Part shown: piece after piece, positions 15,506 to 22,448 of the stretch
Layout of the letters: the number at the start of each line of letters is the position of its first letter
Position numbering within the stretch: the first letter of the stretch is position 1
From: a virus
Virus record (IMG/VR): IMGVR_UViG_3300034374_000327
Coordinates: 1 to 36,293 of that record
DNA length: 36,293 nucleotides
Strand: one strand, 5' to 3'
Translations under genes and position numbers: made by a program
The notes under the pieces: model-generated
What the model was told of the DNA's origin: nothing
Seen by the model: the letters and a program-made list of their open reading frames with translations, nothing else
The model's database searches: none

Positions 15506-15654
15506 GATTAGGGGATTTAGTATATTACTTTACTTATTACACAGGTATTCATTGGCTTGTAAAAAAGATTAGCAAAGCACTTGGCAAAGACTGTGGATGC
15601 GACAAAAGACGAGATGAGTGGAACGATATAGATTTAGACTTATGGAACAATTAG
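15502..15654 (+). CDS. Small conserved phage protein with CGC-x-KR motif (50 aa)
   Basis: The 50 residues start MRLGDLVYYFTYYTGIHWLV and contain KALGKDCGCDKRRDEWN. The pattern LGD..Y..YYTGI ... GKDCGCDKR recurs in small proteins of Bacteroidota phages and prophages; function unknown to me. The two cysteines might bind metal as a dimer. It overlaps the sigma-like gene by four bases and the next gene by 13. Confidence 0.7.
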   Translation: MRLGDLVYYFTYYTGIHWLVKKISKALGKDCGCDKRRDEWNDIDLDLWNN

Positions 15655-15836
15655 ACAAAGAGCATTGGGAACAATTTAAAGCAGAGGTAACAACGAAACT
15701 AACACAACCACAATACAAGCTATTATGTACGCTTCACGCAAAGTATTATAATCACACATATTACGAACCGTGCAGTTGCAGACCCAAAGAATTAAAACGA
15801 TGGATAGCTGATATTGACAGACTTTACAATAAATGA
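15642..15836 (+). CDS. Small early protein of unknown function (64 aa)
   Basis: The ATG at 15642 begins MEQLDKEHWEQFKAEVTTKL. A GTG at 15618 would extend it by eight residues inside the previous gene, so I take the ATG. Features are a helical N-terminus, CTLHAKYYNHTYYEPCSCRP in the middle with three cysteines and two histidines, and a helical end. The Cys/His content hints at a small metal site. I do not recognise a family. It overlaps the nuclease gene by four bases. Confidence 0.6.
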   Translation: MEQLDKEHWEQFKAEVTTKLTQPQYKLLCTLHAKYYNHTYYEPCSCRPKELKRWIADIDRLYNK

Positions 15837-16246
15837 TAAAAGACGTACACAAGTGGGAACAAGCAGTAATAACACTATTGAATTTAGATGGGTGGAACTT
15901 AAAACACACAGGCGAGGGGTTTGAGCATTACGACGCAATAGGCACGACACCAAAAGGCAAAGAATGTATAATAGAATTTAAGTTTAGAAAAAAATACTAC
16001 AAAGAAAAACTATTAGAGGTTTACAAGTACGATAAGTTAATAGAAACAGGTAAGATTGCATTGTACTTTGTAAACGACCCTAAAGGGAACTATATGTATT
16101 GGCTCAACAACCTAAAAGACCTAAAGAGCAAAGATATGTATTGTCCAGACACAACGCTATGGACAAAAAAGAAAGTATTAAAACCCTGTTATTTGTTAGA
16201 TGAAAGCCAAGCGTCAATAATTAATTTAAACGATTTTAAAAAATAA
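15833..16246 (+). CDS. Putative PD-(D/E)XK nuclease
   Basis: A 137-residue protein with a compact restriction-nuclease-type core: HYDAIGTTPKGKECIIEFKF, giving Asp34, Glu48 and Lys50 in the spacing D-x13-E-x-K on adjacent strands. Basic helices (RKKYYKEKLLEVYKYDKL) follow. The family includes Holliday junction resolvases, VRR-NUC-like nucleases and restriction enzymes, and I cannot choose between them. It is the last gene before the early promoter at 16258. A role in processing replication or recombination intermediates fits its neighbours. Confidence 0.65.
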   Translation: MIKDVHKWEQAVITLLNLDGWNLKHTGEGFEHYDAIGTTPKGKECIIEFKFRKKYYKEKLLEVYKYDKLIETGKIALYFVNDPKGNYMYWLNNLKDLKSKDMYCPDTTLWTKKKVLKPCYLLDESQASIINLNDFKK

Positions 16247-16257
16247 TTTGTTTATAA

Positions 16258-16288
16258 TTTGTTTATAATAAAAAAGTTTGTATATTTG
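16258..16288 (+). promoter_or_regulatory. Bacteroidota-type early promoter with tandem 11-bp repeat
   Basis: TTTG at 16258-16261, a 19-base spacer and TATATTTG at 16281-16288 form a canonical promoter. The -33 box lies in the second of two tandem TTTGTTTATAA repeats (16247-16257 and 16258-16268), so a regulator could bind there. The leader ends AAACAATAACAATT before the ATG at 16306. Confidence 0.78.
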
Positions 16289-16305
16289 TGTAAACAATAA
16301 CAATT

Positions 16306-16461
16306 ATGAAAACACAACTAACAGATTTAAAAAAAGAACTTAGACAGATACAAACTACACTTATACAACTAAAAACAAAAGGTAGTTTAACAGAACGCAT
16401 TAAGAAACGTTTAGAGAATAGAGAACTAATAATAAAAAGTATAATATTTAATATCCAATAA
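16306..16461 (+). CDS. Small helical early protein (51 aa)
   Basis: First gene behind the 16258 promoter. The product (MKTQLTDLKKELRQIQTTLI...) is basic with a long heptad-like helix (LKKELRQIQTTLIQLKTKG), so a small coiled coil is likely. Gene 16463 starts two bases after its stop. Function unknown. Confidence 0.6.
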   Translation: MKTQLTDLKKELRQIQTTLIQLKTKGSLTERIKKRLENRELIIKSIIFNIQ

Positions 16462-16462
16462 A

Positions 16463-16651
16463 ATGAAGAAAACTAAAACAGGGTTACATATCCAAACACG
16501 CAAAAACAGAATTGAGGTTTACACTCAAAAAGAATTAGAAAAACAAGAACAACAACAACAAGAAGCACGAGCATTTATTATCCGTATGGCTATATTGTTA
16601 TTTGCTTCTCTAACTTTTGTGTTAGGGTTTATTATTGGTGCAGCTTCATAA
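16463..16651 (+). CDS. Small single-span membrane protein (62 aa)
   Basis: A basic, Gln-rich N-terminal half (KTGLHIQTRKNRIEVYTQKE, then a run of Gln) is followed by one clear membrane segment near the C-terminus (IIRMAILLFASLTFVLGFII). With the charged part first and no signal peptide, it should sit in the inner membrane with its N-terminus in the cytoplasm. Being expressed early, it is not an obvious holin. It may act on the host envelope or exclude other phages, but this is only a guess. The TAATGG overlap couples it to the next gene. Confidence 0.6.
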   Translation: MKKTKTGLHIQTRKNRIEVYTQKELEKQEQQQQEARAFIIRMAILLFASLTFVLGFIIGAAS

Positions 16652-16926
16652 TGGACATACTACAAAAACAAGCATATCATTTATGGTTTAATTGGTTAGC
16701 CGATAAGATAATGGACTGGAAAGATGCCAAGCCATTAAACACCGACCTTAGAAATTGCGTAAAGGCAATGAACGAGATAGGAATGTTCACAAACGGACTG
16801 CAAACAGAGGTTGAGGTATTACATAAAAGGATTAGTCTTATTAGACAGCAAAAAAACGATATGATACAAAAACAAATAGAACAAATAGAAGAATTAGAAA
16901 ACAAATTAAAACAATACGAAATATGA
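16651..16926 (+). CDS. Coiled-coil early protein (91 aa)
   Basis: The N-terminal 45 residues include LWFNWLADKIMDWKDAKPLN. The rest (VEVLHKRISLIRQQKNDMIQ and onward to the end) shows the heptad pattern of a coiled coil. No known family recognised. It overlaps both neighbours by one to four bases, so it belongs to the 16258 operon. Confidence 0.65.
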   Translation: MDILQKQAYHLWFNWLADKIMDWKDAKPLNTDLRNCVKAMNEIGMFTNGLQTEVEVLHKRISLIRQQKNDMIQKQIEQIEELENKLKQYEI

Positions 16927-17045
16927 ATATTTGGGACGATTACATAGATGCACCAGACGAACTAAGCACCTGTAAAATGTGCGACACAGAAACCAACGGA
17001 CAAACATACTGTTCAGAAACTTGTAAAAATTATGACCTTGAATAA
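16923..17045 (+). CDS. Zinc-ribbon-like microprotein (40 aa)
   Basis: Forty residues with an acidic start (MNIWDDYIDAPDELS) and four cysteines spaced C-x2-C-x9-C-x3-C (CKMCDTETNGQTYCSETC), as in a small treble-clef or zinc-ribbon site. It overlaps the upstream gene by four bases and the exonuclease gene by 14, which supports translation. Such microproteins often bind nucleic acid or protein partners; the target is unknown. Confidence 0.6.
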   Translation: MNIWDDYIDAPDELSTCKMCDTETNGQTYCSETCKNYDLE

Positions 17046-17811
17046 AATAAGATTATTAGACGGAAAACAATACGACAAAGCAGAGTTGCTTAAACGTATG
17101 TTAGATGACAATTTTTACTATGGCGAACTAAATAGATTAGCCCTTAGTAGTAGTAGTCTTAAAACACTTCTATCAAGCCCTAAGACTTATAAGTTTAGTT
17201 TGGAGTATGGAAGTGCAGAAAGCCAAGCATTGCGTGATGGTTGGTTGTTTCACACCGCTATCCTTGAGCCAAACGTTTTCGAGGCACAAACCTTTATAGA
17301 CGTTCAAAGCAAGAACACAAAGAAGTTTAGAGAAGCGAAAGCAGAAAACCCAAGAGTGTTTACAGCTAAAGAACGAAGCGATGCAGAACGTTTAGCTGAT
17401 GCGTTTTTAAGAAACGAACACGCAAAGGAATTAATAAGAGATAGCGAGTTTGAAGTACCTGTAATAGGCGAGGTAATGGATATGCCATTTAGAGGTAAGG
17501 CAGATGTATTAGGCAAGGATAAAATAGTAGACCTTAAAACTACAACAGACATAAAAGGGTTTAGCTATTCAGCCAATAAATACGGATATGATGTACAATG
17601 CTATTTATATTGTAATTTGTTCGGTAAAAGCCACAAAGACTTTTATTTCTTAGCTTTAGACAAGGGTAGTTTAGATATTGGTATATTTAACTGTTCAGAA
17701 GAATTTTATTTCAGAGGCGAGGAAAAAGTAGAAAAAGCACTACACCTATATAATCAATTCTTTATAGAGGGTGCAGATTTAGATAACTATTGTTTAACAG
17801 GACAATTATAA
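17032..17811 (+). CDS. RecE-like PD-(D/E)XK exonuclease
   Basis: A 259-residue protein of the PDDEXK (exodeoxyribonuclease VIII-like, DUF3799) type. The N-terminus LALSSSSLKTLLSSPKTYKF is the usual opening (S.SSLK....P..Y). The catalytic core is FRGKADVLGKDKIVDLKTT with Asp158, Asp167 and Lys169, followed by NKYGYDVQCYLYCNLFG, which matches the QxxxY motif region. It would resect dsDNA ends to give ssDNA for annealing by a partner such as the 13352 product. RecB-family repair nuclease is the close alternative. Confidence 0.82.
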   Translation: MTLNKIRLLDGKQYDKAELLKRMLDDNFYYGELNRLALSSSSLKTLLSSPKTYKFSLEYGSAESQALRDGWLFHTAILEPNVFEAQTFIDVQSKNTKKFREAKAENPRVFTAKERSDAERLADAFLRNEHAKELIRDSEFEVPVIGEVMDMPFRGKADVLGKDKIVDLKTTTDIKGFSYSANKYGYDVQCYLYCNLFGKSHKDFYFLALDKGSLDIGIFNCSEEFYFRGEEKVEKALHLYNQFFIEGADLDNYCLTGQL

Positions 17812-17815
17812 AACT

Positions 17816-18295
17816 ATGAGTGTATTTAACAAAAACGAAGTTATTGCATATAACAAAGGTTATAGAGTAAATGATAATGGCGATTTAATAGGTTTAAGTG
17901 GTAAGAGTATCGGTAGCGTTTCAAATGGCTATCATAGATTTAAAATAAGACAGAAAGTTGGTTATGTAAATTGCTCAACACACAGACTTCAAGCATATCA
18001 AAAATATGGCGATGAGATATATAAAAAGGGTGTAGTGTGTAGACATTTAAACGGAAACCCTTTAGATAATTCAAAAGAAAATATTGTAATTGGCACACAG
18101 TCAGATAATATGATGGATAGAAAAAAAGAAGATAGATTAGCACACTCTAAATTAGCTACTTTACATTGGCAAAAACACAACCCAAATGTTGTAAAAAAGT
18201 ATTATGCAAAAGAAAAGTCATACAAGAAAACTATGGAACATTTTAACATAAGTAGCAAGGGAACATTACATTATATTTTAAATAAAGCACAATAA
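17816..18295 (+). CDS. HNH homing endonuclease
   Basis: A 159-residue protein. It has an N-terminal NUMOD4-like part (GYRVNDNGDLIGLSGKSIG) and a central HNH region with THRLQAYQKYG and VVCRHLNGNPLDNSKENIVIG. A helix with DNMMDRKK follows, then a C-terminal helix-turn-helix-like segment (YKKTMEHFNISSKGTLHYIL) that should bind DNA. This is the standard layout of free-standing phage homing endonucleases. It sits between two early genes without breaking either, so it is a freely inserted mobile gene. Confidence 0.82.
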   Translation: MSVFNKNEVIAYNKGYRVNDNGDLIGLSGKSIGSVSNGYHRFKIRQKVGYVNCSTHRLQAYQKYGDEIYKKGVVCRHLNGNPLDNSKENIVIGTQSDNMMDRKKEDRLAHSKLATLHWQKHNPNVVKKYYAKEKSYKKTMEHFNISSKGTLHYILNKAQ

Positions 18296-18306
18296 AAAAA
18301 ACAACT

Positions 18307-18477
18307 ATGAAATTTGATTTAAAGATTGAGTACTTAGGAAAAAAAGAAAACAAACACGAAACAGAAAAAGATATGTATCACTTGACGTTTAAGACTTATA
18401 ACGCACAAGTTACAGGCAAGTTTGAACGTAGCGAGATACGACACTTAATAGAAATGTTAGACAACGCAATAATATAA
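18307..18477 (+). CDS. Small early protein (56 aa), unknown
   Basis: Fifty-six residues beginning MKFDLKIEYLGKKENKHETE with a helical end (RSEIRHLIEMLDNAII). Beta-beta-helix-like pattern, no motif recognised. Its stop shares a base with the next ATG, so it is translated with the DUF3310 gene. Confidence 0.55.
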   Translation: MKFDLKIEYLGKKENKHETEKDMYHLTFKTYNAQVTGKFERSEIRHLIEMLDNAII

Positions 18478-18704
18478 TGAGAGCAACATACTTACATTAT
18501 GAGAATGGTAAGGGCTATGATGTTATAGACTTTATAAAAGACTACAACCTAAACTTCAACAGGGGTAACATAATTAAATACATTTGTAGAGCAGGTAAAA
18601 AAGAAAGTGAATTAAAAGACTTAGAAAAAGCTGCTGATTATTTAAGACGAGAAATTGAATACATAAGAAACGAACAGGAAAAATGGATAGAGAAGAACAA
18701 GTAA
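18477..18704 (+). CDS. DUF3310 family protein
   Basis: The 75 residues contain HYENGKGYDVIDFIKDYNLN, FNRGNIIKYICRAGKK and LKDLEKAADYLRREIEY. This is the full DUF3310 pattern, a small helical domain found in many phages and sometimes annotated as a nucleotide kinase, although no kinase loop is present. It may bind nucleotides or a host enzyme. The last 22 bases overlap the next gene. Confidence 0.85.
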   Translation: MRATYLHYENGKGYDVIDFIKDYNLNFNRGNIIKYICRAGKKESELKDLEKAADYLRREIEYIRNEQEKWIEKNK

Positions 18705-19054
18705 TAAGCGACAAACACTTAAATTACTTAAAGAGTGTATTAATAGCACAATTACTTTTGGAAGCAAACGATGAACTAAAAGGAAGTAAGGCGTTTAGGC
18801 AAAACATAAAATACCAAGTAGGTAAGACTAACAAACTATTAGAAGAAGTGTATCAAGAGGGTTTTAACACAGTATACCATAACAACCCAGAAATGTGTAT
18901 AAACGTCCTCAACAAAATAGATGGCTTAATACACAAAATAAAAACAGCTACTATTGACGAACTTATAATGATTGACGCTTTAGTAGATAGGTATTTTGAA
19001 AACAAAGAAGAGATAAACGAAACACAAACCGCAGAATTTACAAAGATAGAATAA
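18683..19054 (+). CDS. Helical early protein of unknown function (123 aa)
   Basis: An acidic, almost all-helical protein (LKSVLIAQLLLEANDELKGS near the start, then NVLNKIDGLIHKIKTATIDE, then an acidic tail NKEEINETQTAEFTKIE). No cysteine cluster or nucleotide loop. It overlaps both neighbours. It belongs to the same operon as the DUF3310 and DnaA-like genes but gives no hint of its role. Confidence 0.6.
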   Translation: MDREEQVISDKHLNYLKSVLIAQLLLEANDELKGSKAFRQNIKYQVGKTNKLLEEVYQEGFNTVYHNNPEMCINVLNKIDGLIHKIKTATIDELIMIDALVDRYFENKEEINETQTAEFTKIE

Positions 19055-19536
19055 TGACACTACAACAACTTAAAGAAGAACTAAACAAATACTATAAATT
19101 TGATATATCGGAACGCAATAGACAACGTGAGTACTCATACGCAAGAAAGGTGTATTGTAGATTAGCAAGAGAGTTAGGATATACGTTTCAAGCATTAGGT
19201 CAAGAAGTAGGACTAAAACACGATGCAGCGTTATACCACTACAAAGATTTTGATATAGTTAAGAAACACGATAAGAAAATATACAACCAAGTAATAAAAG
19301 ACAATAAGCTAAATATAATTAGGTCAGAGGACGTGATAAGCGAAGAAAAAGAAAGACTATTAGACAACGTCTTAGATACGATTAGCAAATGGAACGAACA
19401 AACAATAGAAAACTTTATAAACACAAGATTAAAGGTATACAACAAACTAATAGAAGCCACTAAACCACAAAAGAAAATAAAAGAAGTTAAAGGCGCTACA
19501 TTAAACAGACCTGTTAAAAACCCTGTACTATGCTGA
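19054..19536 (+). CDS. DnaA domain IV-like DNA-binding protein
   Basis: In residues about 20-70 the sequence RNRQREYSYARKVYCRLARE, GYTFQALGQEVGLKHDAALY and HYKDF follows the helix pattern of DnaA domain IV (R..ea..AR...y..re.....iG..fg.rdh.tv.ha). The position equivalent to the DnaA signature D-H-T/S reads HDAALYH here. The C-terminal 90 residues are helical and basic (KPQKKIKEVKG). No AAA+ domain is present. It may bind repeats at the phage origin or interfere with host initiation; a plain HTH protein is possible. Confidence 0.65.
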   Translation: MTLQQLKEELNKYYKFDISERNRQREYSYARKVYCRLARELGYTFQALGQEVGLKHDAALYHYKDFDIVKKHDKKIYNQVIKDNKLNIIRSEDVISEEKERLLDNVLDTISKWNEQTIENFINTRLKVYNKLIEATKPQKKIKEVKGATLNRPVKNPVLC

Positions 19537-20147
19537 TAACAAACGAAGACAATATGGAACTGATGGCAAGATATGAGGATAATTACTTTGACCTTGCTAT
19601 TGTAGACCCTCCGTATGGGATTGATATTAATGTAAATATGGGTAGACGTAAAGGGGACAAAAAAAGCGATTATCATAAATTTGCAGGTAAAGACAAATCA
19701 ATACCAAGTGAAAGTTATTTCAAGGAATTGTTTAGAGTTAGTAAAAATCAAATAATATGGGGAGGTAATTATATGACAGATTATTTATACCCAAGTCCTT
19801 GTTGGTTATTATGGGATAAAGGTTTTAGCGAAGATGTAACGTTTGCTCAATATGAATTAGCTTGGAGTAGCTTTAAAACAAGTGCAAAAAAATATGATTA
19901 TAATGCTGCTAAAAATAGAAACAGAATACACCCAACACAAAAACCAACCGCTTTATATGAATGGCTTTTAATGAATTACGCAAAAAAGGGGGATAAGATA
20001 TTAGATACACATTTAGGAAGTGGGTCAATAGCCATTGCTTGTCATAATTTAGGATATGATTTAACAGCTTGTGAATTGGATAAAGAGTATTACGATGCAG
20101 CAATGAAAAGAATAGAGCAACACAAAGCACAACAAAGGTTGTTCTAA
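19530..20147 (+). CDS. Orphan DNA methyltransferase (N6-adenine or N4-cytosine type)
   Basis: A 205-residue enzyme. Motif IV DPPYGID lies at 26-32. Next come IIWGGNYMTDYLYPSPCWLLW and HPTQKPTALYEWLL. The SAM-binding motif I LDTHLGSGSIAIACHNLGYD comes last (158-177). This motif order (IV before I) is that of beta-class methyltransferases. DPPY favours adenine N6. No restriction partner is adjacent, so it probably protects phage DNA from host restriction. The length is that of a bare catalytic domain with a minimal recognition domain. Confidence 0.88.
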   Translation: MLITNEDNMELMARYEDNYFDLAIVDPPYGIDINVNMGRRKGDKKSDYHKFAGKDKSIPSESYFKELFRVSKNQIIWGGNYMTDYLYPSPCWLLWDKGFSEDVTFAQYELAWSSFKTSAKKYDYNAAKNRNRIHPTQKPTALYEWLLMNYAKKGDKILDTHLGSGSIAIACHNLGYDLTACELDKEYYDAAMKRIEQHKAQQRLF

Positions 20148-20204
20148 AAAAATAATAGTTTGTTTATATATTAGTAAGTTCAGTAAACTAATTAAATACT
20201 GATT

Positions 20205-20477
20205 ATGGATAAAAGAAGATTTAATAAAGGTACTAAAGGCAATAAAGGTGGTAGACCAAGCAAAGCTGCCGAGCATAAACTAATAGAGCGGTTAGATGCT
20301 ATAATAGACAAAGACGAAGCATTGGCAAAGTTAGGCGAGTTGGTATCTAAAGGTGATATGAGGGCTTTACAACTATATTTAAGCTATCGTTATGGTAAAC
20401 CTAAAGAAAGTGTAGACATAAACAGTTCAGAGGGCTTAAACATCAATTTCAGAGATTTAATTAAATTCGTAGACTAA
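20205..20477 (+). CDS. terS: Putative small terminase subunit
   Basis: The 90-residue protein starts with a basic stretch (MDKRRFNKGTKGNKGGRPSK). Helices follow (HKLIERLDAIIDKDEALAKL, MRALQLYLSYRYGKP), and it ends shortly before TerL. The GGRPS motif and the LY..YRYGKP motif are common in Bacteroidota small terminases. It would recognise phage DNA and pass it to TerL. It is preceded by GTTTATATATTAGTA, a degraded copy of the 30-nt late element about 40 bases from the ATG. Confidence 0.72.
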   Translation: MDKRRFNKGTKGNKGGRPSKAAEHKLIERLDAIIDKDEALAKLGELVSKGDMRALQLYLSYRYGKPKESVDINSSEGLNINFRDLIKFVD

Positions 20478-20480
20478 CGA

Positions 20481-21689
20481 TTGATTAACGTACATAACAA
20501 ATACAAGACTATTGTTAGTGAACGTAGTAGGTATTATATTGTAAGCGGTGGACGTGGCTCTGGTAAGTCATTTTCAGTAAACGCACTATTGGTAATGCTA
20601 ACATACGAAGCAGGACACACAATACTATTTACACGATACACACTTACCTCTGCATACATATCCATCATACCAGAATTTATAGATAAGTTAGAATTGTTTG
20701 GGTTTACACAACACTTCCACATAACTAAGGACGAGATAATAAACAAACAGACAGGAAGTAAAATAATATTCAGAGGTATAAAAACTTCAAGTGGCGACCA
20801 AACCGCAAACCTAAAATCATTACAAGGTATTACAACGTGGGTGGTTGATGAAGCAGAGGAACTAACAGACGAGCAAAAGTTTGACACTATTGACTTATCG
20901 GTAAGACAACAAGGCAAACAAAACAGAGTTATCCTAATACTAAACCCAACTACAAAAGAGCATTTTATATACAAACGTTTCTTTGAAGATAGAGGGGTGC
21001 AGGAAGGAAGTAATATAACCAAAGGCAACACAACCTATATACACACCACATACTTAGACAACATAGACAACCTCTCAAAAAGCTACATTGAGCAAATAGA
21101 ACAAATGCGAGAACGTAGACCAGAGAAGTACAAACAACAAATGTTAGGTGCGTGGTTAAACAAAGCAGAGGGGGTTATATTTAATAATTGGACAATAGGC
21201 GAGTTTAAACGAAAGGGTGTATCGGTATGGGGACAGGATTACGGATTTGCAGCAGACCCAACAACACTAATAGAAACAAACATAGACACAAGCACAAAAA
21301 CAATATACCTTAGGGAATGCGTATACCTTCCAAGATTAACAACTTCACAAATAGCTGAACTTAACTTAAAACACGCAAGGGAGGGTTTAATAATAGGCGA
21401 TAGCGCAGAGCCACGTTTAATAAGCGAAATAAAAGCTAAGGGGTGCAACGTAAAACCATCAATTAAAGGTCAAGGTAGTGTAACGTACGGAATTAGTTTA
21501 CTACAAGACTATGATTTAGTAGTAAGTCCAGACAGTACAAACCTCATCAAAGAACTAAATAACTATCGTTGGTTGGAACGCAAATCAAACACACCAATAG
21601 ACAAATATAACCACTTAATAGATGCGGTTAGGTACGCAGTAGGTTATCAATTACAAAACCCTAATAGAGGTAAGTATATTGTTCACTAA
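20481..21689 (+). CDS. terL: Large terminase subunit (ATPase and nuclease)
   Basis: A 402-residue protein with both TerL activities. Walker A is GGRGSGKS (23-30) and Walker B is VVDEAEE (121-127, catalytic Glu after Asp). The RNase-H-like nuclease carries Asp253 (WGQDYGF), Asp307 (IIGDSAEP) and Asp381 (LIDAVRYAV). It packages DNA into the prohead through the portal. The start is TTG at 20481, three bases after the TerS stop; the next ATG lies beyond Walker A and cannot be right. It is of the PBSX/phage-3 type by length and motifs. The 3' end touches the 30-nt element of the next gene. Confidence 0.93.
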   Translation: MINVHNKYKTIVSERSRYYIVSGGRGSGKSFSVNALLVMLTYEAGHTILFTRYTLTSAYISIIPEFIDKLELFGFTQHFHITKDEIINKQTGSKIIFRGIKTSSGDQTANLKSLQGITTWVVDEAEELTDEQKFDTIDLSVRQQGKQNRVILILNPTTKEHFIYKRFFEDRGVQEGSNITKGNTTYIHTTYLDNIDNLSKSYIEQIEQMRERRPEKYKQQMLGAWLNKAEGVIFNNWTIGEFKRKGVSVWGQDYGFAADPTTLIETNIDTSTKTIYLRECVYLPRLTTSQIAELNLKHAREGLIIGDSAEPRLISEIKAKGCNVKPSIKGQGSVTYGISLLQDYDLVVSPDSTNLIKELNNYRWLERKSNTPIDKYNHLIDAVRYAVGYQLQNPNRGKYIVH

Positions 21690-21717
21690 AATTATTTAAA
21701 AACGTTTATATATTAAT
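21688..21717 (+). promoter_or_regulatory. 30-nt AT-rich upstream element, tail chaperone gene
   Basis: Begins AAAATTATTTAAAAACG and ends GTTTATATATTAAT before the ATG at 21718. Its first two bases are the end of the TerL stop codon. Confidence 0.55.
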
Positions 21718-22362
21718 ATGAATGTAAATTTAAGAATACCGACAACCCTAAACGAAATAACCTTAGGGCAATATCAAGAATATGCAAAGTTAGAGGGACT
21801 AAGCGAAACAGACCTACAACTAAAGACTGTTGAGATATTTTGTAACGTGCCACCAATAGTAGTGCGTAATATGAAAGCCACAGACATAGTAGAGATATGT
21901 AGTATCATTAGTGGTATGTTCGACACTAAGCACCAACTAATATCAATGTTTAAATTAAACGGTGTTGAGTATGGTTTTATACCATCGCTTGAGGATATGA
22001 GTTTTGGCGAGTATGTGGACTTAGATACCTTTATTGGCGATAACGATAATTTGCACAGAGCAGTAAATGTATTATACAGACCAATAGAACACAGACAGGG
22101 TAATAGATACACGATTAAAGAGTACGACCCTAACACAAGCGAAATAGCAAAAGATATGCCTTTAGATGCGGTCTTAGGTGCGGTTGTTTTTTTTTACAAT
22201 TTAGGCAAGGACTTATCGATAGCTATGCTGAATTGTTTGGACAAGAAGAACGAACAGACCTTAGCGGAGTATCTAACTTCACTTCCAAATGGGGGTGGTA
22301 CAACAGCATCTATGGACTATCTAACGGAGATATTACAAAATTTGAACATATCACTAAATTAG
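21718..22362 (+). CDS. Putative tail assembly chaperone, zero-frame product (214 aa)
   Basis: A 214-residue acidic helical protein. It opens VNLRIPTTLNEITLGQYQEY, with the folded part to about residue 155 and a 55-residue tail (NLGKDLSIAMLNCLDKKNEQ...). A run of nine T at codons 157-160 allows a -1 shift into a frame that stays open to 22448, giving a 243-residue product. A pair of overlapping products made by -1 shifting is the mark of siphophage tail chaperones (lambda gpG and gpGT), which load the tape measure. I see no direct family match, so the call rests mostly on this and on the tail genes that follow. Confidence 0.65.
   Translation: MNVNLRIPTTLNEITLGQYQEYAKLEGLSETDLQLKTVEIFCNVPPIVVRNMKATDIVEICSIISGMFDTKHQLISMFKLNGVEYGFIPSLEDMSFGEYVDLDTFIGDNDNLHRAVNVLYRPIEHRQGNRYTIKEYDPNTSEIAKDMPLDAVLGAVVFFYNLGKDLSIAMLNCLDKKNEQTLAEYLTSLPNGGGTTASMDYLTEILQNLNISLN
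22187..22195 (+). promoter_or_regulatory. Slippery site for programmed -1 frameshift (T9)
   Basis: Zero-frame codons read GTT TTT TTT TAC. The heptamer T TTT TTT at 22188-22194 suits a -1 slip of both tRNAs. The -1 frame is open from 22149 to 22448. No strong downstream hairpin is obvious by eye. Confidence 0.65.
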
Positions 22363-22448
22363 GTGTACACGAGTGTTTAACATTTCTAACGTACACTAAA
22401 GAAAAAAACGAATTAGAGGCAAGACAAATAAAAAGTAAATTCAAATGA
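22194..22448 (+). CDS. -1 frame extension of the tail chaperone (84 aa, T-part)
   Basis: This frame has no ATG before its conserved-looking part. After the slip it reads LQFRQGLIDSYAELFGQEER and ends LEARQIKSKFK, 84 residues in all, giving a 243-residue fusion with the first 159 codons of the gene at 21718. It overlaps the zero-frame tail for 169 bases, so this DNA is read in two frames. A TTG at 22233 is the only possible internal start and has no support. The segment SKWGWYNSIYGLSNGDITKF followed by helices fits the T domain of tail chaperones. The stop overlaps the next ATG. Confidence 0.65.
   Translation, partial: LQFRQGLIDSYAELFGQEERTDLSGVSNFTSKWGWYNSIYGLSNGDITKFEHITKLGVHECLTFLTYTKEKNELEARQIKSKFK

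Noticed and set aside
20534-21031. Minus-strand ORF of 165 codons opposite terL
   Set aside because: TerL is unambiguous with both motor and nuclease motifs in the + frame; the antisense product has no recognisable features.
22233-22448. Separate 71-codon gene starting at TTG 22233
   Set aside because: No ATG and no start signal, and the frame is open upstream to a slippery T-run; better explained as a -1 frameshift extension.
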